64,000 nt of DNA from positions 133,019 through 197,018 of the forward strand of contig NZ_DFBS01000008.1 in the NCBI RefSeq assembly GCF_002366715.1. The letters run 5' to 3'. The notes under the pieces are model-generated. The model was not told where the DNA came from. It did no database searches and saw only the letters and a program-made list of their open reading frames with translations. Both the position numbers and the translations under genes were made by a program. This DNA comes from Halomonas sp. UBA3074. Its GTDB lineage: Bacteria > Pseudomonadota > Gammaproteobacteria > Pseudomonadales > Halomonadaceae. Positions 19,801 through 28,315 of this stretch are shown here, piece by piece. Position 1 is the first letter of the stretch; every line of letters begins with the position of its first letter.

Positions 19801-19881
19801 TCTTCCTAACGCAGTGAAATCGATGTTTTCTGTGTCTGCAAAGGGGCCGAACGCCTGCATGGTAAGGGTTAACGGCGTCAT
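16816..19881 (-). CDS. sbcC: SbcC, ATPase subunit of the SbcCD nuclease
   Basis: A 1021-residue SMC/Rad50-like protein. Walker A is at the N terminus (GPTGAGKSSILDAL). Long Q/E/A-rich coiled coils flank a mid-protein zinc hook CPVCG, and the C terminus has the ABC signature TLSGGESFMAALSLALGL with Walker B LDTLFIDEGFGSLD. With SbcD it opens hairpins and processes DNA ends. Its ATG overlaps the sbcD stop by 4 bp. Confidence 0.96.
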   Translation of the reverse strand: MTPLTLTMQAFGPFADTENIDFTALGRSPLFLINGPTGAGKSSILDALCFALYGQTTGNEREPSQMRCDQANATLLTEVTLDFRLRGADYRVRRVPQQERPKARGEGTTTHNAEAQLWRLNADGEVETCLVARKVNDATAELQTLIGLDANQFRQVMVLPQGKFRELLIADSKKREEIFSQLFQTQIFQRIEERLRLQANQIEREVKEHRQHISGILAGGELESEAALEQELEALTPQVEQARKDFETAQLQRRKAEKQRDDAQALQRQFEARDSLADEKTRHLEQQSQIISIQDHLTQSEHAQVLRPQRTALTQAQQALSTAHAEQQQADAALSNQRTSAEQAQRAFEAARERQAGLPELRERHRQLSEFIHKGQQLSELQARFQTAQAAWQQANGALKRDEAQLDTIRQQGEAAGVNLERLQAERQQLASAPVELHRYETLLTQRKELDALTDQGRELTTQQQQATAALDQRRSESEQAERFATEQEMRWHQGQAALLALTLEDDAPCPVCGSLAHPAPAVNNADIVTKEQVEDARSAQAQARQSFQGAERHHQQLAQQISYHSEQVQRLNQQLGEWASQPLNELQKTCDELHRQVSRQASVEREISQQITARDALRREWGALDKQLKAQRPAVEKAKEDALRLESQRDQLSQSLPDDARDPAAMQQTLTELERQVTQIEQAWESAQQALANSQTQLARADEQVRGASERVEQAKQTLEQTQVEWQSALQASPFEDEAAFQAAQLDDAQRQELIQQVDTYQRRLAELEGALQNYHAQLAEKTPPDLAALSSQTEAAQAEENSQLEAWRTLDGRLATLHGIRQKLAKAHTAQAELEAQYQVWGTLSEVANGRTGHRISLQRFVLGVLLDDVLIQASERLVRMSRGRYQLVRREDPTKGNKASGLELDVADTYTGKNRSVATLSGGESFMAALSLALGLSDVVQAYAGGIQLDTLFIDEGFGSLDQDALDQAINMLSELQMGGRMIGVISHVSELKEQMPVRIEVSASRHGSSVEVKGALF

Positions 19882-21023
19882 TCTTGGGCCTCATCGCGCT
19901 GCAGCTGGTTAATCAACTCGGCCATGGCGCTAGCCTGCTTATCGCTCATGGCATCACCGCTGGTCTGAGTAAAGAAGTCACTAAACATATCTAGGGCATC
20001 AAAGCGTAACTGCTCGCGGTCAAGTTGCTGAGTGCCTCGTGCTTCCAGCATGCCGGGCTTTTCCAGATGCAGCACATTGGGATACACCTCACGCAGCTTG
20101 CCCATAGGGTCGAGAATGGCGTGGCGATCGGTCAACCGCACTAGCAAGTAGTCATCTGCTTGTGCGTCCGTTCTTCCCTGGGCGATTAGCGTATCAATCT
20201 CACCCTCTAATACGCGCACTTCACGGCTGGGTATTAGCGGTATCTGTTCAATGTGCTTTATCCCGCTCGCGCCTACTTCCACCAGCGTGACGCCTTTGCT
20301 CTGACTGGCTTCTGAGAAGCTGTATTTGAGCAAGGAGCCGCTATAGCGAATATGCTCACCGCCGCGATACTGCGGGCCGTGCAGGTGGCCAAGCGCCACA
20401 TAATCGAAGCCCTGCATAGGCTCCCAAGCCACGCTTTCGGCACCGCCTAACGTTAGCGGGCGCTCAGAATCAGACGCGCTGCCGCCATCTACAAAGCAGT
20501 GGCTCATTAGTAGGCAGGGGCGTGTTGCATGGCGGCGCTCGCTAATCTGCTCGACCAAATAGCGATGGGCGCCGTCAAAGTCGCGCACTTCCACGTTAAA
20601 CAGGCTGCGCACATGCTCAGGGTCGGCGTAAGGAATGCCGAATACATCTACTTCGAGGCCGTCAATGGTCAGCGTAACCGGCGTGGCAAACTCAGCTAAA
20701 TCGGAGAGAATATGCAGCCCGGCTTGGCGCAGGTGGCGCGCGCCAAAGCGCAACCGCTCGGCGCCATCATGGTTGCCTGAAATCATGATGACCGGCAGCT
20801 TGCGCACCTCGCATAGCGCATGCAGCACCTCATCGAGCAGCGTTACCGCCGCCGAAGGCGGCACCGAACGGTCGTAGATATCGCCCGCAATCAGCACCGC
20901 ATCGACGTTTTCCCGGTCAATTATTTCGATGAGCTGGTTAAGCACATGGCGCTGGTCTTCCAGCAACGAAAGGTTGTGAAATAGCCGACCCAGGTGCCAA
21001 TCAGCGGTGTGGAGTAAACGCAT
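19878..21023 (-). CDS. sbcD: SbcD, exonuclease subunit of the SbcCD nuclease
   Basis: A 381-residue Mre11-type phosphoesterase with metal-binding motifs HTADWHLGR, AGDIYDRSVPP, ISGNHDGAERL and ALGHLHGPQ. The start is ATG 21023, which gives the canonical MRLLHTADWHLG; a further upstream start would add six residues and has no better ribosome site. It is the first gene of the sbcDC operon. Confidence 0.96.
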   Translation of the reverse strand: MRLLHTADWHLGRLFHNLSLLEDQRHVLNQLIEIIDRENVDAVLIAGDIYDRSVPPSAAVTLLDEVLHALCEVRKLPVIMISGNHDGAERLRFGARHLRQAGLHILSDLAEFATPVTLTIDGLEVDVFGIPYADPEHVRSLFNVEVRDFDGAHRYLVEQISERRHATRPCLLMSHCFVDGGSASDSERPLTLGGAESVAWEPMQGFDYVALGHLHGPQYRGGEHIRYSGSLLKYSFSEASQSKGVTLVEVGASGIKHIEQIPLIPSREVRVLEGEIDTLIAQGRTDAQADDYLLVRLTDRHAILDPMGKLREVYPNVLHLEKPGMLEARGTQQLDREQLRFDALDMFSDFFTQTSGDAMSDKQASAMAELINQLQRDEAQE

Positions 21024-21112
21024 AACAAGCTCAACAGCCAATAGTGTCGCGGCATCATAGCAACCTATTGGCGCTGCGTTTAGCGCTAGCGTTGAGCTTA
21101 TAGAAAATGTCG

Positions 21113-21934
21113 TTACGGCGTTCTGGGGAGCTGGCGTTTATGGTCGGTGCGTTGATAAGTGCGGGTGATGGTGGTGTAGGCCTGCTCGCTCACCGCTTGC
21201 CCGGTAAGAAAGGCATCAATCTCGGCGTAGCTGACCCCTAGCGCTTCCTCATCAGCCAGTTGCGGTTTAAGTGATTCCAAATCAGCCGTGGGCTGCTTTT
21301 CTACCAGCGCGGGGGACGCACCTAACGCTGCACCGACTTCTCTTACCTGGCTTTTGGTGAGCCCGGTCAGCGGCACCAAGTCACAAGCGCCATCACCGTA
21401 TTTGGTGAAAAAGCCCATCAGTGCCTCTGCGGCTTGATCGGTGCCCACCACTAAACCTGACTTGGCACCAGCGGTGGCATACTGCGCCACCATGCGTTGG
21501 CGCGCTTTAATATTCCCCAATACAAAATCGCGTTGCGCCGCATCTTGAAACGTTAGGCCGCCCTCTTCCAGGGAAGAGAGTAAAGCGTCACTGGCGGGTT
21601 TGACATTGATAGTCAGCACTTCATCGGGGGTAATAAACGTCAGGGCCTGCTGCGCATCATCTTCATCTTTCTGCTCGCCGTAAGGCAGCCGGATGGCATA
21701 AAAGCGTGCCTCAACCCCCTTTTCGCGGGCCTTTTCGACGGCCAATTGGGCTAAACGTCCAGCAACGGTGGAGTCCACCCCGCCGCTAATCCCCAACACA
21801 AGCGCGTGCTGTCCTGTCTCTATCATCTGACTGCATAGAAATTCGACGCGCGCCTCAATTTCATACTGCGGCTCAATCGATGCTTTTACCTGCAAATCTG
21901 CCTGGATACGCTGCTGAGTTACTTGGTTAGTCAT
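21113..21934 (-). CDS. nadE: Ammonia-dependent NAD+ synthetase
   Basis: A 273-residue protein converting deamido-NAD to NAD with ammonia. The PP-loop [45 protein letters not shown] and a C-terminal KRQLP tail are diagnostic. There is no glutaminase domain. The start is ATG 21934 behind AGGAAG. It is 40 bp from the pncC stop, so both NAD-recycling enzymes are likely co-transcribed. Confidence 0.95.
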   Translation of the reverse strand: MTNQVTQQRIQADLQVKASIEPQYEIEARVEFLCSQMIETGQHALVLGISGGVDSTVAGRLAQLAVEKAREKGVEARFYAIRLPYGEQKDEDDAQQALTFITPDEVLTINVKPASDALLSSLEEGGLTFQDAAQRDFVLGNIKARQRMVAQYATAGAKSGLVVGTDQAAEALMGFFTKYGDGACDLVPLTGLTKSQVREVGAALGASPALVEKQPTADLESLKPQLADEEALGVSYAEIDAFLTGQAVSEQAYTTITRTYQRTDHKRQLPRTP

Positions 21935-21974
21935 GGGGCTTCCTGCCTCCCGGTTATGGATAGAGATTTCATCA

Positions 21975-22490
21975 TTAAGATTCATCAACGCGGGGCGCTT
22001 TGCCTGCCAATACATCACCATGATGCTTTGGCAGCATTTCTAGCGCATAGTGCGCAGCGGCAAGACGTACCTCATTACGATCACCTGAAAAGCGTTTCGT
22101 CTCCACTACCATGTATACCTCTTGGGCATGTCGAAACGCCCAGGCAAAGCAAACGGTTCCCACCGGTATATCATCATGGGGCTCTGGGCCCGCAATACCG
22201 GTGTTCGCTATGGCAACATTGGCATCGTTATTGTTTAAAGCGCCTAACGCCATTTCGCGTGAGGTGACTTCGCTAGTCAGGCCATACGTATCGATGGTGT
22301 CAAAACTGACGGCTAAATAGCGATTTTTGGCCTCGGGTGAATAAACAGCCAATCCACAATCGATCGATTGTCCGCTACCCGGTATGCCCGCTAGCTCTGA
22401 AACAATTAACCCCGCTGTGCACGATTCAGCCGTGGCCATTTTGAGTTCGTGCTTTTTTAGATACTCGCTAATCTTTTCAAGCAGTTCCAT
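21975..22490 (-). CDS. pncC: Nicotinamide-nucleotide amidohydrolase (CinA C-terminal domain)
   Basis: A 171-residue stand-alone CinA C-terminal domain with TAESCTAGLI, GLAVYSPEAKNRYLAV and IANTGIAGPEPHDDIPVGTVCFAW. The family deamidates NMN to nicotinate mononucleotide, feeding NAD resynthesis. The adjacent nadE gene completes that route. Its ATG is preceded by AAGGAGA. Confidence 0.92.
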   Translation of the reverse strand: MELLEKISEYLKKHELKMATAESCTAGLIVSELAGIPGSGQSIDCGLAVYSPEAKNRYLAVSFDTIDTYGLTSEVTSREMALGALNNNDANVAIANTGIAGPEPHDDIPVGTVCFAWAFRHAQEVYMVVETKRFSGDRNEVRLAAAHYALEMLPKHHGDVLAGKAPRVDES

Positions 22491-22626
22491 TGCTTATCTC
22501 CTTATAACATCATACCTCTGACTCCATTTACACCTTTGAAGCACTATAGTTAAGCACCGTTATTTGTCTAAAGCCTGTCGCCATTATTAACATTGTTTAT
22601 GTGCGTGAATTAACGTCAAAACAGCT

Positions 22627-22655
22627 ATAAAAAAGCCCCGTCCGAAGGCGAGGCT
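22627..22655 (-). terminator. Rho-independent terminator of the SLC13 carrier gene
   Basis: A 9-bp GC-rich stem with one mismatch and a CGAA-type tetraloop is followed on the minus strand by a T run. It lies 22 bp after the carrier stop codon. Confidence 0.8.
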
Positions 22656-22676
22656 GTGATTTGCTAATGGGTTATA

Positions 22677-24326
22677 TTAGCGCCGAAATGCATCGGGATA
22701 GTTGGTTAGATCCACGTTCCATAACACCGGCAACAAGAAATAAACCGCCGCGACGATGAGTAGCATGGCAATAATGTTGATCCAAAAGCCTGTGCGCACC
22801 ATCTCAATGATTTTGAGTTTACCAGTGGCGAAAATAATCGCGTTAGGCGGCGTACCCACCGGGAGCATAAAGGCACAATTGGCGGCCATGGCGGCGGGCA
22901 CCATCAGTACAAAGGGATGAATATCCAGCGCCAGCGCCAACGACGCTAGCACCGGCAGAATCATCGTGGCCGTGGCGGTATTTGAGGTGATTTCAGTTAA
23001 GAACAACACCATACCGGTCGCTATGAGAATAACCAGCAAGAAGTTAACGCCTTCCAACACGCTCATTTGCCCACCGATCCACTCGGCCAGGCCCGAAGAG
23101 CCAAACCCTGCGGCAATCGCTAAACCACCGCCGAACAGTAACAAAATGCCCCAGGGCACATCTTTGGCAATATCCCAACCCAACAGGCAGCCGCCTTTAT
23201 TTTTGGAAGGGATCAAAAACAGCAGCAGGGCCGCGACCACCGCGATCATGGTGTCATTGATGCCGGGGATATTAATGATCTGGCCTTGCCATAAAAATGA
23301 GCGGGTAATCCACATAAAGGCCGCAAACAGAAAGACCACCAACACCGCTTTCTCTTCAAAGCTGGTTTTACCCAGGGCCTCTTTTTCTTTGTGAATAAGC
23401 TCCCGCCCACCCGGCAAGTGACTAAATTCAATCCTGAAAAATACCCGTGTCAGTAGCAGCCACGCGCTAAACAGCAGCACCAGCACGACAGGGAAAGCAA
23501 ACATTAACCAGCCAGCAAAAGAGATTTCGATACCAAACAGCTCATTAACAATCGCCGCCAGGATAATGTTCGGTGGCGTGCCAATCAGCGTGCCGAGGCC
23601 ACCAATGGTACCGCCGTAGCCAATACCAAAAATCAAAGCCTTACTGAATTTTTCGATTTCGTCACTGTGGTCCCCATCACTTTTTTCAAGTTCCTGGCTA
23701 ACCTGGTAAACAATCGCGGTACCGATAGGCAGCATCATCATCACCGACGCTGTATTAGATACCCACATCGATAAAAAGCCGGTCGCGGCCATAAAGCCGA
23801 ACACAATGCTATTAATACTGGTGCCCAATACGGCAATAATCGACAGGGCGATACGCTTGTGCAAATCCCACTTTTCCATCGCCAAGGCGATCATAAAACC
23901 GCCCAGAAACAGGAAAATAATCGGGTTGCCGTACGCCGCCGTTACCGTATTGCCATCCAGTGCGCCGGTAATGGGTAATAGTACAATGGGCAGTAGCGAG
24001 GTAGCAGGAATGGGGATAGCTTCGGTGATCCACCACACCGCCACCCACAACGTAGTGGCCAACACCATACGCCCTTCAAAGCTTAAATCTTCAGGGTGAA
24101 AGAACATCACCACAAAAGCGAACAGCAGCGGTCCAAGCAGCAATCCAATTTTCTGTGGGTTGGTATAGGCAGGTGGCTTAGGTTGATGAGATGGCTCGCG
24201 CTTGGCACTGGAAGCCGCCGCCTTCGCGGCACCGCCCGTGGGCAGCGCGCACATCAAGAGTTTTTTGGCTTGGTAGTGGGAGTGCCATAGCTGATCCCAT
24301 ACCGTCATCAGGGCTGTTTTATGCAT
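22677..24326 (-). CDS. SLC13/DASS-family sodium-coupled anion carrier
   Basis: A 549-residue membrane protein with about 12 hydrophobic segments. It carries the duplicated DASS signatures MWVSNTASVMMMLPI and LTEITSNTATATMILPVLASLA, with FMLPVGTPPNAIIFATG near the C terminus. It should import di- or tricarboxylates (succinate, malate, citrate) with sodium. The first ~55 residues are polar and variable. Two close starts (24326, 24308) lack a clear ribosome site, so the exact N terminus is uncertain. Confidence 0.88.
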   Translation of the reverse strand: MHKTALMTVWDQLWHSHYQAKKLLMCALPTGGAAKAAASSAKREPSHQPKPPAYTNPQKIGLLLGPLLFAFVVMFFHPEDLSFEGRMVLATTLWVAVWWITEAIPIPATSLLPIVLLPITGALDGNTVTAAYGNPIIFLFLGGFMIALAMEKWDLHKRIALSIIAVLGTSINSIVFGFMAATGFLSMWVSNTASVMMMLPIGTAIVYQVSQELEKSDGDHSDEIEKFSKALIFGIGYGGTIGGLGTLIGTPPNIILAAIVNELFGIEISFAGWLMFAFPVVLVLLFSAWLLLTRVFFRIEFSHLPGGRELIHKEKEALGKTSFEEKAVLVVFLFAAFMWITRSFLWQGQIINIPGINDTMIAVVAALLLFLIPSKNKGGCLLGWDIAKDVPWGILLLFGGGLAIAAGFGSSGLAEWIGGQMSVLEGVNFLLVILIATGMVLFLTEITSNTATATMILPVLASLALALDIHPFVLMVPAAMAANCAFMLPVGTPPNAIIFATGKLKIIEMVRTGFWINIIAMLLIVAAVYFLLPVLWNVDLTNYPDAFRR

Positions 24327-24622
24327 ACAGTAAGCGCCACTTGCGGTCAGAAATAGAGAGTGAGATTAAGCAACAGCTTGTGGGCAAATAAGCCACCAAG
24401 AGGGGAATTCTGAAGCTGCCTTGGCGCCCTTTATTAACTGCAATAGACAATTAGTCCAGTGTTTTGCCCACAATTACAACCAAAGTCTAACGACCTTAGT
24501 TTAATCATTAGCAATTACTAACGACGCTATAGCGCTAGGGCTAACCTATGTGACGGCTAATCGTCCGTACACAATATTCCCCATAACTCACAACATGCCC
24601 GATAACCGCCAAGGAGAAACGC

Positions 24623-25246
24623 GTGCTTGACCGCTTTACAATGCCGCTGACCCATCGCCCGTTGCAACGCCTCGCTACACCGTTGCATCGACACCACATC
24701 ACACCCGATCAAGTGACGTTCACCGCGTTTTTGATCGGCATTACCGCGCTACCGCTACTGGCTTACGAACAGTATGGTTGGGCGCTGCTGGCGATTGTGC
24801 TTAACCGACTGGGTGATGGCGTTGACGGTGCGCTAGCGCGCCTTAGTGGCCACGCTAGTGATGCCGGCGGGTTTCTCGACATTGGGCTCGATTTTGTTTT
24901 TTACGCTGCCGTGGTGCTTGGGTTTGCGCTGGCCGACCCTACTCAAAATGCGCTGGTAGCCGCCTTATTACTGTTTGCGTTTATTGGCACCGGTACTTCA
25001 TTTCTAGCCTTTGCGATTGCCGCCAAGCAGCAGGCAATTGAGCGCCCGCACTTTCCGAATAAAGCGTTTTACTATTTAGAAGGTTTAACCGAAGGCACCG
25101 AAACCGTGGCGGCCCTGGTGATTTTTTGTCTTTTCCCTGCGTACTTTCCAACGCTTGCGACGCTGTTCGCCATTGCTTGTCTTATCACCACCGCCACCAG
25201 ATTATGGGGTGGCTACTGGACGCTGCGTCAGCATAATGGTCACTAG
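24623..25246 (+). CDS. CDP-alcohol phosphatidyltransferase family protein
   Basis: A 207-residue membrane protein starting at GTG 24623 with a strong AAGGAG 7 bp upstream. The complete family motif D-x2-DG-x2-AR-x8-G-x3-D-x3-D is present (LGDGVDGALARLSGHASDAG followed by GFLDIGLD). It transfers a phosphoalcohol from a CDP-linked donor, or CDP-diacylglycerol to an alcohol. The acceptor cannot be deduced. No operon partner is seen. Confidence 0.85.
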   Translation: MLDRFTMPLTHRPLQRLATPLHRHHITPDQVTFTAFLIGITALPLLAYEQYGWALLAIVLNRLGDGVDGALARLSGHASDAGGFLDIGLDFVFYAAVVLGFALADPTQNALVAALLLFAFIGTGTSFLAFAIAAKQQAIERPHFPNKAFYYLEGLTEGTETVAALVIFCLFPAYFPTLATLFAIACLITTATRLWGGYWTLRQHNGH

Positions 25247-25263
25247 TTTGTCATGGAATGTTT

Positions 25264-25293
25264 TTGCATTTGCGTCCCATTCATGCGTATATT
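25264..25293 (+). promoter_or_regulatory. Sigma70-type promoter candidate
   Basis: TTGCAT and TATATT are separated by 18 bp, upstream of the small gene at 25387. A CGTAC repeat follows (25306-25320). This is a motif match only. Confidence 0.35.
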
Positions 25294-25386
25294 AGGATCG
25301 TTGTCGTACAATACACGTACAACATAAATTCAGGCGGTTACGCCATGATAACCGCCGTTCCATTCGCATTCACACGGAGCCGTGAT

Positions 25387-25704
25387 ATGCACAGTGAAAC
25401 GCTAAGCGAACTTTCCCAAGCGGGTCTTCACATCGCCATTCAAGATATCAAGGATGACTTGTTCGACACCCCGGATTGCGACTACGCCATTGCTCAACTG
25501 CTTAGCCAGTGGGGTCTGGATGAGAAAGCCGAGCAAATGCTCGATGAAATGCTGCTGAAATGGGGCACCTCTCCAGAAGTACTCGCCCTCACCCAGCGTG
25601 GCTATGCGGAAATGAAGGGATCTGATCTTTTTGCTGATAACGACGAACCTATCATTCAGCCGCCCAAAACAACCCCCGCCAACCTACATATTGTGGCGGC
25701 GTAA
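25387..25704 (+). CDS. Small hypothetical protein, helical and acidic
   Basis: A 105-residue protein that I do not recognise. ATG 25387 is preferred because CGGAG lies 8 bp upstream; an in-frame ATG at 25345 would add 14 residues. The sequence is mostly predicted helix (IAQLLSQWGLDEKAEQMLDEMLLKW) and resembles a TPR-like helical pair, with a proline-rich tail. A strong terminator follows. No signal peptide or membrane segment is visible. Confidence 0.65.
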   Translation: MHSETLSELSQAGLHIAIQDIKDDLFDTPDCDYAIAQLLSQWGLDEKAEQMLDEMLLKWGTSPEVLALTQRGYAEMKGSDLFADNDEPIIQPPKTTPANLHIVAA

Positions 25705-25782
25705 CTGATTCACTGCACTTCTCGTAGTAGCGTCTTTTCTGCTAAGAGAGTGGTTTATACTACTGGTAACGTTTTTATCGGT

Positions 25783-25815
25783 GCCCCTGGCCGCTTAGGC
25801 GTCAGGGGCATTTTT
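25783..25815 (+). terminator. Rho-independent terminator
   Basis: The stem GCCCCTG/CAGGGGC has an inner CGC/GCG pairing and is followed by TTTTT. It ends the 25387 transcript. Confidence 0.85.
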
Positions 25816-25834
25816 GATGGTCTTGCGGCGGCTG

Positions 25835-26164
25835 TTAATCCAAATGATCGAGCGTGACGATGATGTCCTGAGTCGAGACATCCACGTTCCAAAAGGTGTA
25901 GCTGTCGTTATCTTCATCGACAAGGCGGATATCAAAGTAAGGGTTGGTATAACCCGTCAAGGTAACCCGCTGGGTATCCCCGTTCACCAACACATTGCTG
26001 CCTAGCACATCCTCTTCCCAACTTTTTGAGTTCCCTGGGCTCACGTACATGTAATAGATGGTGTAGCCAGTCCGGTTAGTAATATCCACATAATAGTCTG
26101 CTGCGGCCACCAGCGATGACGCCATGAGAGCCACCAGCGCAACCAACACCATTTTGATACGCAT
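25835..26164 (-). CDS. Small exported protein of unknown function
   Basis: 109 residues from ATG 26164 (GGAAA upstream). A signal peptide (MRIKMVLVALVALMASSLVA, cleavage near AAA-DYY) is followed by a ~88-residue beta-rich domain with ITNRTGYTIYYMYVSPGNSK and SWEEDVLG. Such short secreted domains recur in proteobacteria without an assigned function. It is monocistronic, convergent with the upstream small gene. Confidence 0.7.
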   Translation of the reverse strand: MRIKMVLVALVALMASSLVAAADYYVDITNRTGYTIYYMYVSPGNSKSWEEDVLGSNVLVNGDTQRVTLTGYTNPYFDIRLVDEDNDSYTFWNVDVSTQDIIVTLDHLD

Positions 26165-26330
26165 TGGATGTTTCCTTTTTTTCGTTTTTCTTTTGGGAAA
26201 GCGGTCAAACGGTAGAGCCACTTACCGACGCAACGCCACCAAGGGGCGATGACCATCACCGCCACTTATAAAATATAATCGGTTATGGGCACCCAGCATA
26301 CCGGCCGAGTCAGATTAAGCGCTTTTTTCT

Positions 26331-27635
26331 TCAGCCTTTTGATGACGTTAAGATACTTCTTAAGCGCTCACGTTCGTGCTCTTCATAGAAACTAGGGTCA
26401 TCGAAAAGATCGCCTTGGGTATCATCGAAGATCAATTCCAGCACTTCTGCACTACTTTGCACCATCGGCTCGAAGTGCGCGGTGTGGGTGACCAGTGCGG
26501 TGACACGGCGGCGGCGGTAAATGGCATACATGCCCAGTAGTGCAAATACGCAAGCAATGTAAACCGGTAGGCCTTGGCTTCCGACTGCCGTCATCAAGGA
26601 GCCTGCTGCAATGGGCGCCACCGCACAGCCAGCGCCATGCATCACCAACATGTCCGCGGAGCCTGCGACAATCTCATCGGGGTGAAGCTGATCGATTAAC
26701 TGCGCTACCGCCAGTGGGTAGAGTGAAAACGCCAAGCCACCCCAAAGAAAGTAGAGGCCTAACAGCGCTTCATGCGTGGGCGCAAACGGCATGCACGCAG
26801 CGATCAGCGCGGCTAACAGCACGACCCAGGTCATTACCCGAGGGCGGTCATGCTTATCGGAAAAGCGGCCAATCGGTATTTGCAGCAATGCCCCGCCAAT
26901 AATCGCCACGCTCATCACTAGCCCCACACCGCCGATATCGAACCCTAACTGGGTGGCGTACACCGGGGTCATCGACCAAAACGCGCCCATCGCCAGCCCC
27001 GATAACGCAGCAGAGGCCACCGCCAAGGGCGCAAAGCCTAGCAGCGAGCGCAGGCTACTTTTAGACCGCTCGGACATCTTCGGCTGCACGCGTCGTGTCA
27101 GCGTAATGGGCAACAGTGCCCAACTAATCAAGATGGCAATGATGACAAAAAGCAAAAAGCCTTGTGGCGAGGAGAGCCGCAGCAGCTGCTGTGCGGTGGC
27201 TACAGCACCCAGATTGACCACCATATAAACGGCGAAAATACGCCCCCGCTCGTGGCTGGCTGCTTGGCTGTTCAACCAGCTCTCGATCACGGTGATGAGG
27301 GTAATGAACGAAAGCCCGTACACCATCCGTAAGGGCAACCATACCCACGGGTTGATAAAGACCAGATGCAGCAGCGCCACCGAGGCGCACAGAGAAGCGC
27401 AAAAACCAAAGGTGCGAATATGCCCCATGCGTCTGATCAGGCGACCACTGACCCAGGTGCCGCCAATAAAGCCGACAAAGTAGCCGGACATAATCATCCC
27501 CAACACGGCGCTGGAGAACCCCTCCTCCGTGCCCCGCAGTGTCAGTAACGTGTTAAGCAGCCCATTGCCTAGCAGCAGTAGCGCCACGCTATACAGGATT
27601 GATTTAACCGGTTTTAGCATTGCCAATGATCGCAT
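26331..27635 (-). CDS. MFS transporter, YcaD-like
   Basis: A 434-residue permease with 12 hydrophobic segments and an MFS loop-2 type signature (GTWVSGRLIRRMGHIRTFG). It has a hydrophilic C-terminal tail of about 50 residues rich in acidic residues. The start is ATG 27635, with GAGGA 8 bp upstream; an upstream in-frame ATG at 27686 has none. It is divergent from the XRE-cupin regulator. The substrate is unknown. Confidence 0.82.
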   Translation of the reverse strand: MRSLAMLKPVKSILYSVALLLLGNGLLNTLLTLRGTEEGFSSAVLGMIMSGYFVGFIGGTWVSGRLIRRMGHIRTFGFCASLCASVALLHLVFINPWVWLPLRMVYGLSFITLITVIESWLNSQAASHERGRIFAVYMVVNLGAVATAQQLLRLSSPQGFLLFVIIAILISWALLPITLTRRVQPKMSERSKSSLRSLLGFAPLAVASAALSGLAMGAFWSMTPVYATQLGFDIGGVGLVMSVAIIGGALLQIPIGRFSDKHDRPRVMTWVVLLAALIAACMPFAPTHEALLGLYFLWGGLAFSLYPLAVAQLIDQLHPDEIVAGSADMLVMHGAGCAVAPIAAGSLMTAVGSQGLPVYIACVFALLGMYAIYRRRRVTALVTHTAHFEPMVQSSAEVLELIFDDTQGDLFDDPSFYEEHERERLRSILTSSKG

Positions 27636-27719
27636 TGCGTGTCCTCGCAGCAGATTACCTAAGGGTAATGCATTAAGCAGATGCATAAAGAGTGCCAGCG
27701 AATGCTCACGCAGTTTTCG

Positions 27720-27764
27720 TTGACAGGCTAACGTTCTTTATATAGAACGTTCTATATAAAGAAC
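27720..27764 (+). promoter_or_regulatory. Consensus -35 followed by a perfect 32-bp palindromic operator
   Basis: TTGACA (27720-27725) is followed by GTTCTTTATATAGAAC and its exact reverse complement back to back (27733-27764). Each 16-mer also carries inverted GTTCT/AGAAC ends, so the site is two adjacent GTTCT-N6-AGAAC operators. It overlaps the expected -10 and ends 20 bp before the XRE-cupin ATG, consistent with autorepression. Confidence 0.75.
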
Positions 27765-27784
27765 AGGCTTCCTAGGGGCTCACC

Positions 27785-28315
27785 ATGGACAAGCTCTCGC
27801 TCAATACACTGGGTCATCATCTTCAAGCCCTTCGCCTTGAGCGGGGCTGGTCGTTGTCGCAACTGGCCAGTGAGGCGGGCATCGCCAAATCCAACCTGTG
27901 CCGCCTTGAACAGGGCAACGGCAACCCCACGCTGGACACCATCTGGCGGCTGGCGGTGCAGCTCAATGTGCCTTTCGGAACCTTGGTGGCCCCCATCGCC
28001 GTGCCGCTGGGTGAAGATGGCATCCAAGTGCGCTTGATCGATCAAGGGAAAGACAACCCCCAGGTGGACGCCTATTGGATGCGCTGCGCCCCCCATACGC
28101 TTCGCCATGCCGAGGCTCATTCGCTAGGTACGCGCGAGTCATTAACGCTGATTAGCGGCTGGCTGGAAGCGGGACCAGAAGGCGCCACCACGCCGTTGGC
28201 ACCTGGCGACACCCTCACCTTTCCCGCCGATCAGCCGCATCTTTACCGCACCCAAAGCGCAGAAGCCACCTTGATGATGACCATCACCTACGCTGCAAAA
28301 GGCGACACGCCATGA
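27785..28315 (+). CDS. XRE-family regulator with C-terminal cupin domain
   Basis: A 176-residue protein. Its N-terminal XRE helix-turn-helix (LGHHLQALRLERGWSLSQLA, continuing through GIAKSNLCRLEQG) is joined to a C-terminal cupin sensing domain (about 95-170, ending FPADQPHLYRTQ). It overlaps azlC by 4 bp and lies just downstream of the 32-bp palindrome. It probably represses itself and azlCD in response to a small ligand (inference). Confidence 0.9.
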   Translation: MDKLSLNTLGHHLQALRLERGWSLSQLASEAGIAKSNLCRLEQGNGNPTLDTIWRLAVQLNVPFGTLVAPIAVPLGEDGIQVRLIDQGKDNPQVDAYWMRCAPHTLRHAEAHSLGTRESLTLISGWLEAGPEGATTPLAPGDTLTFPADQPHLYRTQSAEATLMMTITYAAKGDTP

